Below, in pieces: positions 8,363 to 16,644 of a stretch of 33,250 nt of DNA. The first letter of the stretch is position 1. Each line of letters opens with the position of its first letter. The notes beneath the pieces are model-generated. The model did not search any database and was not told the origin of the DNA. It saw only the letters and a list, made by a program, of their open reading frames with translations. The stretch is from Candidatus Sulfopaludibacter sp. SbA3 (GTDB lineage: Bacteria > Acidobacteriota > Vicinamibacteria > Vicinamibacterales > UBA2999): positions 1 to 33,250 of the forward strand of contig CAMCNL010000010.1 of the NCBI GenBank assembly GCA_945876205.1, read 5' to 3'. The translations under genes were made by a program, and so were the position numbers.

Positions 8363-9936
8363 CGCCGGCCGATGATGTCGCCGGAGACGACCAGCTCGAC
8401 TCGCCGATTCTGCTGCCGTCCCGACGCCGTATCGTTGGTCGCCACGGGCTTGCTTTCGCCGAAGCCCGCCGTGCCCACCGTCTCCGCCATGATCTTGTTG
8501 GTGATGAGATACGCGCGCACCGCGTCCGCGCGGCGCTCTGACAGCGACTGGTTGGAGGCATCCGACCCGACGCTGTCGGTGTGACCTTCAACCTCGAGCC
8601 GCAGGCCCACCTGCGACGCGAGAATGCCGGAGACGCGCGCCAGCTTCTCACGCGCACCCGCCTTCAGGTTCGCACTGCCCGTATCGAACAGGACGTCCGA
8701 CAGGTTGATGATCAAGCCGCGCGCCGTCTCGCGCGTGTCGAGGACGACGTTGAGCTGCACGCGAAGCCGCTCTCGCAGCGCGGCCTTTTCCTGCTCGGCC
8801 TGGTTCGCGACGTTCTGCGCCTGCTGGGTCTTCGCTTCGGCCTCACGCTGCGCCGCCTCGGCTGCCATGCGCGCGGCATCCGCGGTGGCCGCGCCACGCT
8901 CGGCTGCCAGGCGTGCGGCATCCGCATCGGCGGTTCCGCGCTCGGCGGCATTACGCGCTGCCAGTGCCGAGGCTGTATCGAGCTCCGCCTGACGGCGGCG
9001 CGCCGCCTCGTCCTTCGCGGTGTTCAGCGCGGCTCGTTCACGAGCCGCCGCCTGCGCGCGCTGCTCGGCGATGAATCCCTCTTCCTGCTTCTGCAGGGCG
9101 ATAATCCGTGCGTCTTCCGCGGTCTGCGCCGCCTGGCGTGCCGGCATCATGATCGCGTTGTTGCCGCGCTTGTTGGTCCGGGCCAGTTCGGCCGCCGCCA
9201 GTTGCTGTGCAGCCTTGTTGTAGGTCTCGGTCGCGAAGCGATCGGCGCCGGCGAGGCGTGACAGCTCCACGGCGTTTCTCGCTTCGGCGAGGTCCAGCGT
9301 TGCGCCGGGCTCGAGCGCCTTGCTCTTCAGCGCCGAGGCGTCCTGGTTCATCAGGTAGGAGCCGCGCTTGAGCAGCTCGTACTTCGCGCTGACGACTTCA
9401 AACGATCCCTTGGTCTCGTCACGAATCACGTTCTCGATGACGACGACGTCGCTGGGCTGCGTGACCGCGAAATACGGTTCCGCCGTGACCAGCAATCCAA
9501 ACGCCTGCAACTGCGTCGTCACCGACACCTTCGCGTCGTCGTTATTGACCTGGACTTCTCCGAGGTTGACGGCGCGTCCTTCGGGCGTGATCGCCCACAG
9601 GACATAGGTGAGGTACTCGCGTCCGAAACGTTGCGCCGGCTCGAGGTTATTGAAGCGGGCGTCGATCTTCATGTAGCCCTGCTCACCAGAGACCGTGGCG
9701 TGACCCTCGGCCTTCGGCAGGAGCGTGGTGCCCGCGAAGTCGATCTTGGTGTCGCCCTGACGGGGCCGGTAGTTGATCGCGGAGAGCGTGCGGCCGACGA
9801 CGATCACCCTGAACACGGGCAAGCCGTCTGCAGGGACCACGTTCTGCTGCGTCGGATTTGCGACCGGCTGGGCGAATGCGACGCCGGTTGAAAGAAGACC
9901 GGTCGCGAGAAGTACTGCGGCGGTTCGCGTGAACAT
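8359..9936 (-). CDS. OmpA-family peptidoglycan-associated protein with alanine-rich coiled coil
   Basis: Periplasmic or outer-membrane-anchored protein of 525 residues from the ATG at 9936. A signal peptide (1-22, ending GVAFAQ) is followed by a beta-rich N-terminal region and a DUF4398-like helical segment (about 205-275). A long Ala/Arg/Glu coiled coil with internal repeats of the type AARLAAERGAA follows to about 395. The C-terminal OmpA domain has GHTDSVGS, NQSLSERRADAV and NRRVELVVSG, the residues that hold diaminopimelate in peptidoglycan. It therefore probably links envelope layers. The frame stays open up to 10179, but the signal peptide fixes the start at 9936. The region 9937-10064 upstream holds no gene. 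Confidence 0.87.
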   Translation of the reverse strand: MFTRTAAVLLATGLLSTGVAFAQPVANPTQQNVVPADGLPVFRVIVVGRTLSAINYRPRQGDTKIDFAGTTLLPKAEGHATVSGEQGYMKIDARFNNLEPAQRFGREYLTYVLWAITPEGRAVNLGEVQVNNDDAKVSVTTQLQAFGLLVTAEPYFAVTQPSDVVVIENVIRDETKGSFEVVSAKYELLKRGSYLMNQDASALKSKALEPGATLDLAEARNAVELSRLAGADRFATETYNKAAQQLAAAELARTNKRGNNAIMMPARQAAQTAEDARIIALQKQEEGFIAEQRAQAAARERAALNTAKDEAARRRQAELDTASALAARNAAERGTADADAARLAAERGAATADAARMAAEAAQREAEAKTQQAQNVANQAEQEKAALRERLRVQLNVVLDTRETARGLIINLSDVLFDTGSANLKAGAREKLARVSGILASQVGLRLEVEGHTDSVGSDASNQSLSERRADAVRAYLITNKIMAETVGTAGFGESKPVATNDTASGRQQNRRVELVVSGDIIGRR

Positions 9937-10051
9937 CAAAAGCACCTGCTTCAAGGAGGGATTCTCGTCTAGCGCGCCGAATGGCGCAGCGAGGAATGTG
10001 TGTGACTGTACTCGGCCCGGTGCGCGGCCGGTGTTCAATGCAGCACAGAAC

Positions 10052-10070
10052 AGCTGAGCGTCGCTCAGCT
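10052..10070 (-). terminator. Hairpin at the 3' end of the frameshifted gene
   Basis: A perfect 8-base inverted repeat, AGCTGAGC and GCTCAGCT with a 3-base loop, overlaps the TGA stop (10065-10067) of the minus-strand gene. Downstream on that strand there is only a weak T-containing stretch (GTTCTGT), so terminator activity is uncertain. Confidence 0.4.
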
Positions 10071-10635
10071 CGGCCGTATCTCGCGTGCCGTCGGCTGAAA
10101 GCATTGCCGGCCGGCACCGTACGTCCAGAAGCTCGAGATCTGAAGCTCGCGTGGCTCGGCTGTTTCGAACACCGCGCACACCTCAAATTTCGCGTCGTCG
10201 AGCGGACGATAGCCGTACGGCTCGCCGGTCACCGGATCGTTCGCGCTGATACGGATGCCCGCATCAGCCGATAGCTCATCGAGCGTGGCTGGCAGCCGCC
10301 CCTGCCGCGTCCAGTGCAGATTCACGGCGCGTTCGATCTGCTGGAGGTCCTCGACCCGGCGGCGATCGAGGCGATTGACTCGTTCCTCGGCAGGCGACCG
10401 GAGCATCATCAGTCCACCGGCAATGCCGGCAATGACGAGGACGATCGCAAAGGCGGCAAGGGGCCGGCGCTCGGAGAGGTAATAGCCACACGTCGTAGCC
10501 GCGAGCACGGCCACCGTTGCTGATCTGTTCTTCGGGCCATCCCGCGCGGCGCAGCGCATCTTCGATCTGCGCCGGCGGCAGGCCTCGAGCGAGCGATTCC
10601 TTTACGAACGCGGAGAGCTCATCGCTGATGGCCAT
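10065..10635 (-). pseudogene. Small membrane protein with pseudopilin-like C-terminus, apparently frameshifted
   Basis: Two reading frames together make one plausible protein. The first, from the ATG at 10635, begins MAISDELSAFVKESLARG and continues PAQIEDALRRAGWPEEQI, a short helical domain seen at the N-terminus of bacterial membrane proteins. At about 10473-10480 the sense must move by one base: frame 1 reads GYDVWLLPL, frame 2 continues ERRPLAAFAIVLVIAG, a transmembrane helix. The C-terminal half (DLQQIERAVNLHW, RQGRLPATLDEL, DPVTGEPYGYRPLDD) resembles the C-terminus of type II secretion pseudopilins. One extra C explains the break; it could be a real mutation or a sequencing error. A separate start at 10559 is possible but gives an unnatural N-terminus. 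Confidence 0.65.
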
Positions 10636-10730
10636 GGGCAACGGTGACAGAAAGTGCGGAACGAGGCTCGTCGCGAGTCTATACGTTGTCTGCCCGGCCC
10701 TCCTGCTGGGCTGCTGCGATGGCGAATACT

Positions 10731-10736
10731 AGGAGA
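10731..10736 (+). promoter_or_regulatory. Shine-Dalgarno deciding a GTG start
   Basis: AGGAGA lies about 10 bases before GTG at 10746. No comparable site precedes the ATG at 10767 or the earlier in-frame starts, so it supports 10746 as the start of the outer-membrane receptor. Confidence 0.6.
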
Positions 10737-10745
10737 GCGGATACC

Positions 10746-13190
10746 GTGACGTCATCTTTGATTCTTATGCGGGTTCTCGTTGTCTTTACCATCTTCCTGT
10801 CCCTTCCGGCCCTGGTTTGCGCCCAGGGAACCGCCATTCTTTCCGGCCGCGTACTCGACATGCAGGGCGACGCACCGATCGGTTTTGCGACCATTGCCGT
10901 CGAAAGCCCCACCGCGGCAGCCGGATCGCCGCCCATCGGGGGGGCGCTGGCCGGCGAGAACGGCCGCTTCGTCATACAAGGCCTGTCGCCGGGCCAGTAT
11001 CGAGTCCGGATCACGTTTCCCGGCTTCCTCGAGGCGGAGGCGGACGTGGTCGTCAGTCCCCTGAACCAGACCTACGACCTGGGAGATATCCGCCTTCCGC
11101 GAATCAAGGGCTTCGAGGAACGGATCACGGTCACCGCCGAGACCATCCGCGCCGCCGGCCTCGACACGCAGGTGTTCAGTGTCGGTGACGGACCGATCCA
11201 GTCGACTGGCACCATGCTCGACGCGCTGAAGAACGTCCCGGGTGTGACGGTCGATCAGGAGGGAAAGGTCTCTCTGCGCGGCAGCGACAAGGTCGCCATT
11301 CTGATCGATGGGCGGCAGTCGAGCCTCACCGGATTCGGGACTCAGCGCGGGCTGGACAGCGTGTCGGCGGCCAACATCGAGGCGATTGAGATCATCAACA
11401 ACCCCTCTGCACGCTTCGACGCCGCAGGCATGGCGGGCATCATCAACATCATTTACAAGAAGGAACGGCAGCTTGGCTGGTCCGGCGATGTCGGCTTTGG
11501 GCTGGGCGTCGGCCAGTTCACCAAGCAGCGGCGCGACCTTCCGACCGATCTGGGCAGCTTCTCGAACAACGAGAAAGTGATCCCGAGCCTGAGCCTGAAC
11601 TACCGCACGCCGCGGACGCGCACGTTCATACAGGGAGATCTGCTGCTCCAGGACCGGTTGCCGAACAATGAGTTCACCACGCGCTTCTATGACGATGGCC
11701 GCGTGATTGAGTCCCAGGTGCCGGAAAACCGCGAGCAGTATGTCTACACCGTTCGAGGCGGGTCCGACGTTACTCTGAACGACGCGAACACCATCACCAT
11801 CTCGGGCGTCCACAATTACGAGCACCACATCGACGTCGCCCAGGTGCCGTTCATCCTCCAGGCGACGGGACAGCGCGAGCGATTCTGGTTCTGGCGCGAG
11901 GACGAGGGGACCGGGTTCACCAACGGCAACGTCGATCTGACGCACAAGTTCGGCGCGCCCGGCCACGAGCTGGGTGTCAACCTGCAGTTCACTCGGGGGA
12001 AGGAAGACGAGGCGTACTTCCTGAACGAGGAATCGCCGATCCGGATCGGCACCGACGACACCCACATCATCGCCATCGAAAACACGCTGCCGCTCAGCGT
12101 CGACTACACGCGGCCGCTGCCGACCGGCCGCCTGGAGCTCGGCACCAAGTTGCAGCGCCGCTGGATCCCGGTCACCTACACCGTGCGGCGCGGCGTCCAG
12201 AGTGTGATCTACCCGGGCCTCGGGGATTTCTCGGACTGGAACGAGAACATCTTCGCCGGCTACGCCAACCTCGTGCGCATTACGCCGCGCTACACGCTCG
12301 AGGGCGGACTCCGGCTCGAGGACACGCAGGTCTCCTACACGATTCCCACCGAGAACATCTATTACCCGGGGAGCGACAAGTACGACTATTTCGGGGTGTT
12401 CCCGAGCTTGAAGCTCACCCTGAACCTGGCGAGCACCAACCGGATCACCACGGCTTTCAACCGGCGCGTCGACCGTCCAGGGGAACCGGAGCTCCGCATC
12501 TTCCCGAAGTACGACGATCCGGAGATTCTGAAAGTGGGTAATCCGTTCCTGCGGCCCCAGTTCACCAACGCCTACGAAGTGGGATTCTCGCGATCATGGG
12601 TCGGGGGCACGGGCAGCGCCGCCGTCTACCACCGCGACGTCAGCGATGCGTTCCTGCGGATCTTCGCGATCGACGACTCGAATCCCAGCTACGACATCGT
12701 CAACCGCATCTTCGAGAACGCCGGCAACTTCCGCCAGACCGGCGTGCAGTTGACCGCATCGCAGCAGATCGTTCGCCCCTGGCGGATGACCGGCAGCGTG
12801 AACTGGTTCCAGAACGACATCGAGGCGCTCGAGACAATGCTGTTCTTCCCGACGAGACGGCCGTTCACGCTGTCCGCCTCGAAGGACCACACCTGGGACA
12901 TGACGCTCAACAACCGTTTCGTCCTGCCTCGGGGGCTCGAGTTTCAGGCGAACTACATCCGCTACGCGTCGCGGAATGTGCCGCAGGGGCGCGAACGCCC
13001 CCGGTCGTCGCTCGACTTCTCCGCCAAGCAGCCGTTGATGAACGAGAGGGCCGAGCTCGTCTTCACCTTTACCGACATCTTCAACGACTTCGCGCTCCAG
13101 CACGACATCACCGGCAGCGGCTTTACGGCGCTCTACCAGAATTTCCTGGAGACGCAGGTCGCCACCCTGGGACTGCGATTCCGATTCTGA
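10746..13190 (+). CDS. TonB-dependent receptor-like outer-membrane protein (OMP_b-brl family)
   Basis: Outer-membrane protein of 814 residues from the GTG at 10746. A signal peptide ends at LVCAQ (about residue 27). A carboxypeptidase-regulatory-like domain follows (GRVLDMQGDAPIGFATIAV ... GRFVIQGLSPGQYRVRI), then a plug domain (MLDALKNVPGVTVDQEGKVSLRG, IEIINNPSARFDAAGMAGIINI) and a long beta barrel closing with LGLRFRF. The plug with INNPSARFDAAG is typical of the 'outer membrane protein beta-barrel' receptors common in Bacteroidota and Acidobacteriota. The TonB box is not obvious; GFEERITVTAETI is the best candidate. The ligand is unknown. It is divergent from the frameshifted gene; 10636-10745 should hold both promoters. 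ATG at 10767 is an alternative start. Confidence 0.88.
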   Translation: MTSSLILMRVLVVFTIFLSLPALVCAQGTAILSGRVLDMQGDAPIGFATIAVESPTAAAGSPPIGGALAGENGRFVIQGLSPGQYRVRITFPGFLEAEADVVVSPLNQTYDLGDIRLPRIKGFEERITVTAETIRAAGLDTQVFSVGDGPIQSTGTMLDALKNVPGVTVDQEGKVSLRGSDKVAILIDGRQSSLTGFGTQRGLDSVSAANIEAIEIINNPSARFDAAGMAGIINIIYKKERQLGWSGDVGFGLGVGQFTKQRRDLPTDLGSFSNNEKVIPSLSLNYRTPRTRTFIQGDLLLQDRLPNNEFTTRFYDDGRVIESQVPENREQYVYTVRGGSDVTLNDANTITISGVHNYEHHIDVAQVPFILQATGQRERFWFWREDEGTGFTNGNVDLTHKFGAPGHELGVNLQFTRGKEDEAYFLNEESPIRIGTDDTHIIAIENTLPLSVDYTRPLPTGRLELGTKLQRRWIPVTYTVRRGVQSVIYPGLGDFSDWNENIFAGYANLVRITPRYTLEGGLRLEDTQVSYTIPTENIYYPGSDKYDYFGVFPSLKLTLNLASTNRITTAFNRRVDRPGEPELRIFPKYDDPEILKVGNPFLRPQFTNAYEVGFSRSWVGGTGSAAVYHRDVSDAFLRIFAIDDSNPSYDIVNRIFENAGNFRQTGVQLTASQQIVRPWRMTGSVNWFQNDIEALETMLFFPTRRPFTLSASKDHTWDMTLNNRFVLPRGLEFQANYIRYASRNVPQGRERPRSSLDFSAKQPLMNERAELVFTFTDIFNDFALQHDITGSGFTALYQNFLETQVATLGLRFRF

Positions 13191-13268
13191 ACGGCGATTG
13201 AATCTGAACTGGAACTCTCACATCAGGCCCGGCGAGTAGATCTCGCCCGGTGACGTAGGCGCTTGCGA

Positions 13269-13282
13269 GTTCCGGGTTCCGA
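13269..13282. repeat. Short GTTCCGG heptamer repeat (2 units)
   Basis: GTTCCGG then GTTCCGA in tandem, with a further GTTCACC one base out of phase. This is the same family as the arrays at 2647 and 19295. It lies between the receptor gene and tRNA-Glu. Confidence 0.6.
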
Positions 13283-13287
13283 GGTTC

Positions 13288-13306
13288 ACCGCGCCTTCGG
13301 CGCGGT
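13288..13306 (-). terminator. GC-rich hairpin directly after tRNA-Glu
   Basis: ACCGCGCC and GGCGCGGT form a perfect 8-base stem with a 3-base loop, immediately beyond the CCA end of the minus-strand tRNA. There is no T-run. It may serve as a terminator or 3' processing signal for the tRNA, or end the convergent receptor transcript. Confidence 0.45.
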
Positions 13307-13381
13307 TGGTACCGGTACGGGGATTCGAACCCCGGTTCCATGGTTGAGAACCATGTGTCCTAACCCCTAGACGATACCGGC
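13307..13381 (-). tRNA. tRNA-Glu (anticodon CTC), CCA encoded
   Basis: Read on the minus strand, a 75-base cloverleaf folds. The acceptor is GCCGGTA with TACCGGT (G1 opposite U72 is a wobble), the D arm contains TAGGGGTTA, the anticodon stem is CATGG/CCATG with loop TTCTCAA giving anticodon CTC, and the T arm is CGGGG-TTCGAAT-CCCCG. The discriminator is A, followed by encoded CCA. CTC reads GAG, so this is tRNA-Glu. Glutamyl-tRNA(Glu) is also the substrate of HemA, encoded at 28941. Confidence 0.95.
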
Positions 13382-13402
13382 GTGGGGGGCTGTAGCCTTT
13401 GA

Positions 13403-13431
13403 ATGTTATCCCCTGCCTGCGGATGAGTAAA
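13403..13431 (-). promoter_or_regulatory. Predicted sigma70-type promoter of tRNA-Glu
   Basis: On the minus strand TTTACT (13426-13431) and TAACAT (13403-13408) are separated by 17 bases, with four matches each to the -35 and -10 consensus, and lie about 22 bases before the tRNA 5' end. This is a pattern match only. Confidence 0.4.
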
Positions 13432-13468
13432 GCCCAGCCGCGAAAGGTGCGGGGGGTATCATGGCTTG

Positions 13469-14857
13469 ATGCGCGGCCTTATCAAGTTCCTCCTGATCTT
13501 TCTCATTCTCGCCGCCGTCGCCGGCGGTGCCGCCTGGGTGTGGGCCGGCCGCTCGGAAGGTCCGGCGATCCAGATCCGCCAGCCGGAGCGCTTTGTGGGC
13601 CAGGCGACGCAGCTCGACATGCTGGTCGACTCGCCGGGCGGGAAGTTTTCGCGGCTCGACGTGACCGTCGAACAGGGGGGCAACACCTATCCCGTCTTCA
13701 ACCTCGCGCAACCCAGCCAGGGCGGCGTGCGCCAGGAATCGGCCGACCGGCTCTTCGTCATGCGGCCGATCGGCAAGCGCGATATTCCGCAACTGAAGTC
13801 CGGTCCCGCGCGCATCGTGGTGCGCGCCGCGCGGCCGGTGATGTTCGGGCTTCGCAACATCGAATCGAGCATGACGAAAGACGTGCAAGTGCAGCTCGAA
13901 CCGCCGCGCGTCTCGGTGCTGTCGACGCTGCACTACGTCAACCACGGGGGCGCGGAGTTCGTCGTCTACCGCGCGACACCCGCGAACATCGAGTCGGGGA
14001 TCCGCGTGGGCGACCGCACGTATCCGGGCTTTCCGGCGTCAGGCGCCGGCATCACGGCCGATGACTCAACCAAGGTCGCGTTCTTCGCGTTGCTCCACGA
14101 TCAGGATCTGAATACCCCCGTCACCGTCTATGCGAAGGACGAGGCAGGCAACCAGGCATCGGCGGCGCTCGATGTCCAGGCGTTTCCAAAGCCGTTCGGG
14201 CGCAGCCGGATCCCGATTGACGATCGCTTCCTGCAGCATGTGGTTCCGCAGATCGCCGCCGCGACGACCGACATGGAGTTGCCGACCGGACCGCAGGATC
14301 TGCTCCCGTCCTTCCTCAAGATCAACGGCGAGCTGCGCCGGCGCAATTCCCAGACGGCCGAGGATCTCGCCAAGAAGACCGCTCCGCAGATGCTCTGGAA
14401 GGATGCGTTCCAGGCGCTCGGCAACGCCTCGGTCGAAGCGAAGTTCGCGGACAACCGCACCTACGTGTACCAGGGCAAGGACGTCGATCAGCAGGTGCAC
14501 CTCGGCTTCGACCTCGCCGTCACGCAACACATTCCGGTGCTGGCCGCCAACCGCGCCGTCGTGATGCATGCCGGAGACCTCGGCATCTTCGGCAACTGCG
14601 TCATTCTCGATCACGGCCTGGGGGTGCAGTCGCTCTACGGGCACCTGTCGTCCATCGACGTGAAGGCGGGCGACACGGTCGAGAAGGGGCAGACGCTGGG
14701 ACGCAGCGGCACCACCGGCCTGGCGGCCGGCGATCACCTGCACTTCACCATGATGGTCAACGGGCATCCGGTCAACCCGGTCGAATGGTGGGACACGAAG
14801 TGGATGCAGGATCGTGTTTTCCGCAAGATCACCGAGGCCGGCGGCCAGGTGCCATAA
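13469..14857 (+). CDS. M23 (LytM-type) peptidoglycan endopeptidase, membrane-anchored
   Basis: Metallopeptidase of 462 residues expected to cut peptidoglycan cross-bridges in the periplasm. One N-terminal transmembrane helix (about 5-26) anchors a large beta-rich domain of unknown class. The C-terminal M23 domain (about 340-445) holds the zinc ligands H344-x3-D348 (in VHLGFDLA) and H-L-H at 423-425, with the LYGHLS and GDTVEKGQTLGRSGTTG segments typical of the family. All key residues are present, so it should be active. The ATG at 13469 is preferred over a TTG one codon earlier. The next gene starts 22 bases downstream. Confidence 0.9.
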   Translation: MRGLIKFLLIFLILAAVAGGAAWVWAGRSEGPAIQIRQPERFVGQATQLDMLVDSPGGKFSRLDVTVEQGGNTYPVFNLAQPSQGGVRQESADRLFVMRPIGKRDIPQLKSGPARIVVRAARPVMFGLRNIESSMTKDVQVQLEPPRVSVLSTLHYVNHGGAEFVVYRATPANIESGIRVGDRTYPGFPASGAGITADDSTKVAFFALLHDQDLNTPVTVYAKDEAGNQASAALDVQAFPKPFGRSRIPIDDRFLQHVVPQIAAATTDMELPTGPQDLLPSFLKINGELRRRNSQTAEDLAKKTAPQMLWKDAFQALGNASVEAKFADNRTYVYQGKDVDQQVHLGFDLAVTQHIPVLAANRAVVMHAGDLGIFGNCVILDHGLGVQSLYGHLSSIDVKAGDTVEKGQTLGRSGTTGLAAGDHLHFTMMVNGHPVNPVEWWDTKWMQDRVFRKITEAGGQVP

Positions 14858-14879
14858 TTCAAGGTTGGAGAGACATTCG

Positions 14880-15665
14880 ATGTCAGGACGATTCAGTATC
14901 CGCTGCCTGTCGGCAGCCATGACCGTTGCCCTGCTCACGGCCGCGTGCGGCGGTGGCCAGCCGGATTCCTCGACGCCCGCCGCGACCGGCGCCCCCGCGA
15001 CACCGCCGACCACGATTGAGTCGGCGACGGCGGCCACGGTGACGGGCAAGATCTCGTTTGCCGGCACCGCGCCTGCGGCCGCACCGATCAAGATGACCTC
15101 GGACCCGAACTGCGCGCAGCCGGGCGCACCACCGGCGACCACCGAAGCGTTCCTCGTCGGCAGCGGCGGCGAGCTGCAGAACGTGTTCGTCTACGTCAAG
15201 GATGGCCTGGGTAATCGCACGTTTGCGGCGCCCTCCACGCCCGTCGTGCTCAACCAGCAAGGCTGTCACTACCTCCCGCACGTCCTCGGCATCCAGGTGG
15301 GTCAGCCGCTCGAGATCAGGAATGACGATGCGACGCTGCACAACGTACATGCGCTCGCGACGCAGAACGCCGAGTTCAACCAGGGGCAGCCGCTCAAGGG
15401 GATGAAGAACATTCACACCTTCACCACGAAGGAAGTGATGGTGCCGTTCAAGTGTGACGTGCACGGCTGGATGAACTCGTTCGTCGGTGTCCTCGACCAT
15501 CCGTTCTTCGCCGTCACCGGCGCCGACGGCTCGTTCGCGCTCAAGGGCCTGCCGCCTGGCACGTACACGATCGAAGCGTGGCACGAGAAGCTCGGGACGC
15601 AGACCCAGATGGTCACCGTCGGCGAGAAGGAAACGAAGGACGTCGCCATGACGTTCAAGCTCTAA
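14880..15665 (+). CDS. Cupredoxin-like lipoprotein with regulatory-like C-terminal domain
   Basis: Exported protein of 261 residues with a lipoprotein-type signal (LLTAACGGG). A Ser/Thr/Pro/Ala-rich linker is followed by a cupredoxin-like beta domain. The probable type 1 copper ligands are H154 (in NDDATLHNVH), C192, H195 and M198 (C-D-V-H-G-W-M). The last 60 residues (GSFALKGLPPGTYTIEAWHE) form a carboxypeptidase-regulatory-like domain. A Shine-Dalgarno GGAG at 14867-14870 supports this ATG. It stands 16 bases before heme A synthase, so electron transfer to, or copper delivery for, cytochrome oxidase is a reasonable inference. It is not a canonical plastocyanin, and redox activity is untested. 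Confidence 0.8.
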   Translation: MSGRFSIRCLSAAMTVALLTAACGGGQPDSSTPAATGAPATPPTTIESATAATVTGKISFAGTAPAAAPIKMTSDPNCAQPGAPPATTEAFLVGSGGELQNVFVYVKDGLGNRTFAAPSTPVVLNQQGCHYLPHVLGIQVGQPLEIRNDDATLHNVHALATQNAEFNQGQPLKGMKNIHTFTTKEVMVPFKCDVHGWMNSFVGVLDHPFFAVTGADGSFALKGLPPGTYTIEAWHEKLGTQTQMVTVGEKETKDVAMTFKL

Positions 15666-15681
15666 CGTGTCATAGCGGGGA

Positions 15682-16644
15682 ATGTTGCTGTACCTGTTCG
15701 CGCTGCTCGTCGCGACCTCGACCGCCGTGCTGATCTTTGCTGGCGGTCTCGTCACGAGCACCGGGTCGGGACTCTCCGTGCCGGACTGGCCGACGACCTA
15801 CGGCTGGTTCATGTTCACGTTTCCGCTCGACAAGATGGTCGGCGGCATCCGCTATGAGCACACCCACCGCCTGATTGCCAGCACGGTCGGATTTCTCATC
15901 GTCATTCTCGCCGTGTGGCTGTGGCGGGCAGAGCCGCGCGCCTGGGTGCGGCGGATGGGATACGTGGCGCTCGCCGCGGTCGTGACGCAGGGCATCCTCG
16001 GCGGTATCACCGTGCTGTGGTACCTCCCCGATCTCGTATCGATTGCGCATGCGGGACTCGCGCAGCTCGTCTTCTGCCTGACGATTTCCATCGCCCTGGT
16101 ACTGTCACCAGGATGGAAATCAGCCTACGAGCCATCGCGGGCCGTAAAGGCCCGCGCCGCATACAACGGTGACCCTGTCCTGCAGCGGATCGCGCTGGCG
16201 ACGACGATCCTCATCTACGTGCAGATTCTCGCCGGCGCGACGATGAGGCACACCGACGCGGGGCTGGCGATTCCCGATTTCCCGTTCGCGTTTGGACGCC
16301 TGATTCCGCCGGTGTGGGACGCGAAGATCGCCATTCATTTCGCGCATCGCGTGGGCGCGCTGATCGTCGCCTCGATGGTCATCGCCACCACGGGGCACGC
16401 CCTCTACCATCACGGGCGGCGTGGTGAGCTTCGGCGTCCATCGATCCTGCTGCTCGCCCTGGTCGCTGTGCAGATCACCCTGGGAGCGCTGACCGTGCTC
16501 AGCGGCAAGCAGTTCATCATCAACTCGCTGCACGTCGTGACCGGTGCGGCGGTCTTCGGGACATCGCTGGTGCTGACGCTCCGCGCTCACCGTCCCAGGT
16601 TTGCATTCGACGCGGCGCCCCGGGCGTACGGGAGCGCGGCATGA
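15682..16644 (+). CDS. ctaA: Heme A synthase (COX15/CtaA)
   Basis: Eight-helix inner-membrane enzyme that oxidises the heme O methyl group to a formyl, giving heme A for cytochrome aa3-type oxidases. It has 320 residues. The first loop has GGLVTSTGSGLSVPDWPTTYGW, and heme-ligand histidines lie in RYEHTHRLIAS and in the second-half FAHRVGALIV; ATMRHTDAGLAIPDFP is the other family signature. The first loop has no cysteine pair, unlike Bacillus CtaA. It ends in an ATGA overlap with ctaB. Two palindromes occupy the loop coding residues about 135-159, described separately. Confidence 0.93.
   Translation: MLLYLFALLVATSTAVLIFAGGLVTSTGSGLSVPDWPTTYGWFMFTFPLDKMVGGIRYEHTHRLIASTVGFLIVILAVWLWRAEPRAWVRRMGYVALAAVVTQGILGGITVLWYLPDLVSIAHAGLAQLVFCLTISIALVLSPGWKSAYEPSRAVKARAAYNGDPVLQRIALATTILIYVQILAGATMRHTDAGLAIPDFPFAFGRLIPPVWDAKIAIHFAHRVGALIVASMVIATTGHALYHHGRRGELRRPSILLLALVAVQITLGALTVLSGKQFIINSLHVVTGAAVFGTSLVLTLRAHRPRFAFDAAPRAYGSAA
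16084..16156 (+). repeat. Two adjacent palindromes inside the ctaA coding sequence
   Basis: The first is ATTTCCATC (16084-16092) paired with GATGGAAAT (16112-16120), with inner CTGGT/ACCAG, making a 14-base stem with one 3-base bulge. The second is CGCGGGCC (16136-16143) paired with GGCCCGCG (16149-16156), loop GTAAA. Both lie in frame, in codons for a loop between helices. The second resembles the GGCGGGTCC palindromes in form. Confidence 0.75.

Noticed and set aside
10559-10559. Independent start of the second half of the frameshifted gene
   Set aside because: The resulting N-terminus (MRCAARDGPKNRSA) is not protein-like and the first-frame N-terminus would be left without a continuation.
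10752-12065. A 437-codon minus-strand frame across the outer-membrane receptor
   Set aside because: It mirrors the codon structure of the receptor gene, has no motif and no ribosome site; a shadow frame.
13231-13247. GGCGAG/CTCGCC stem after the receptor gene as a terminator
   Set aside because: Only a 6-base stem with mismatched flanks and no T-tract; too weak to list.
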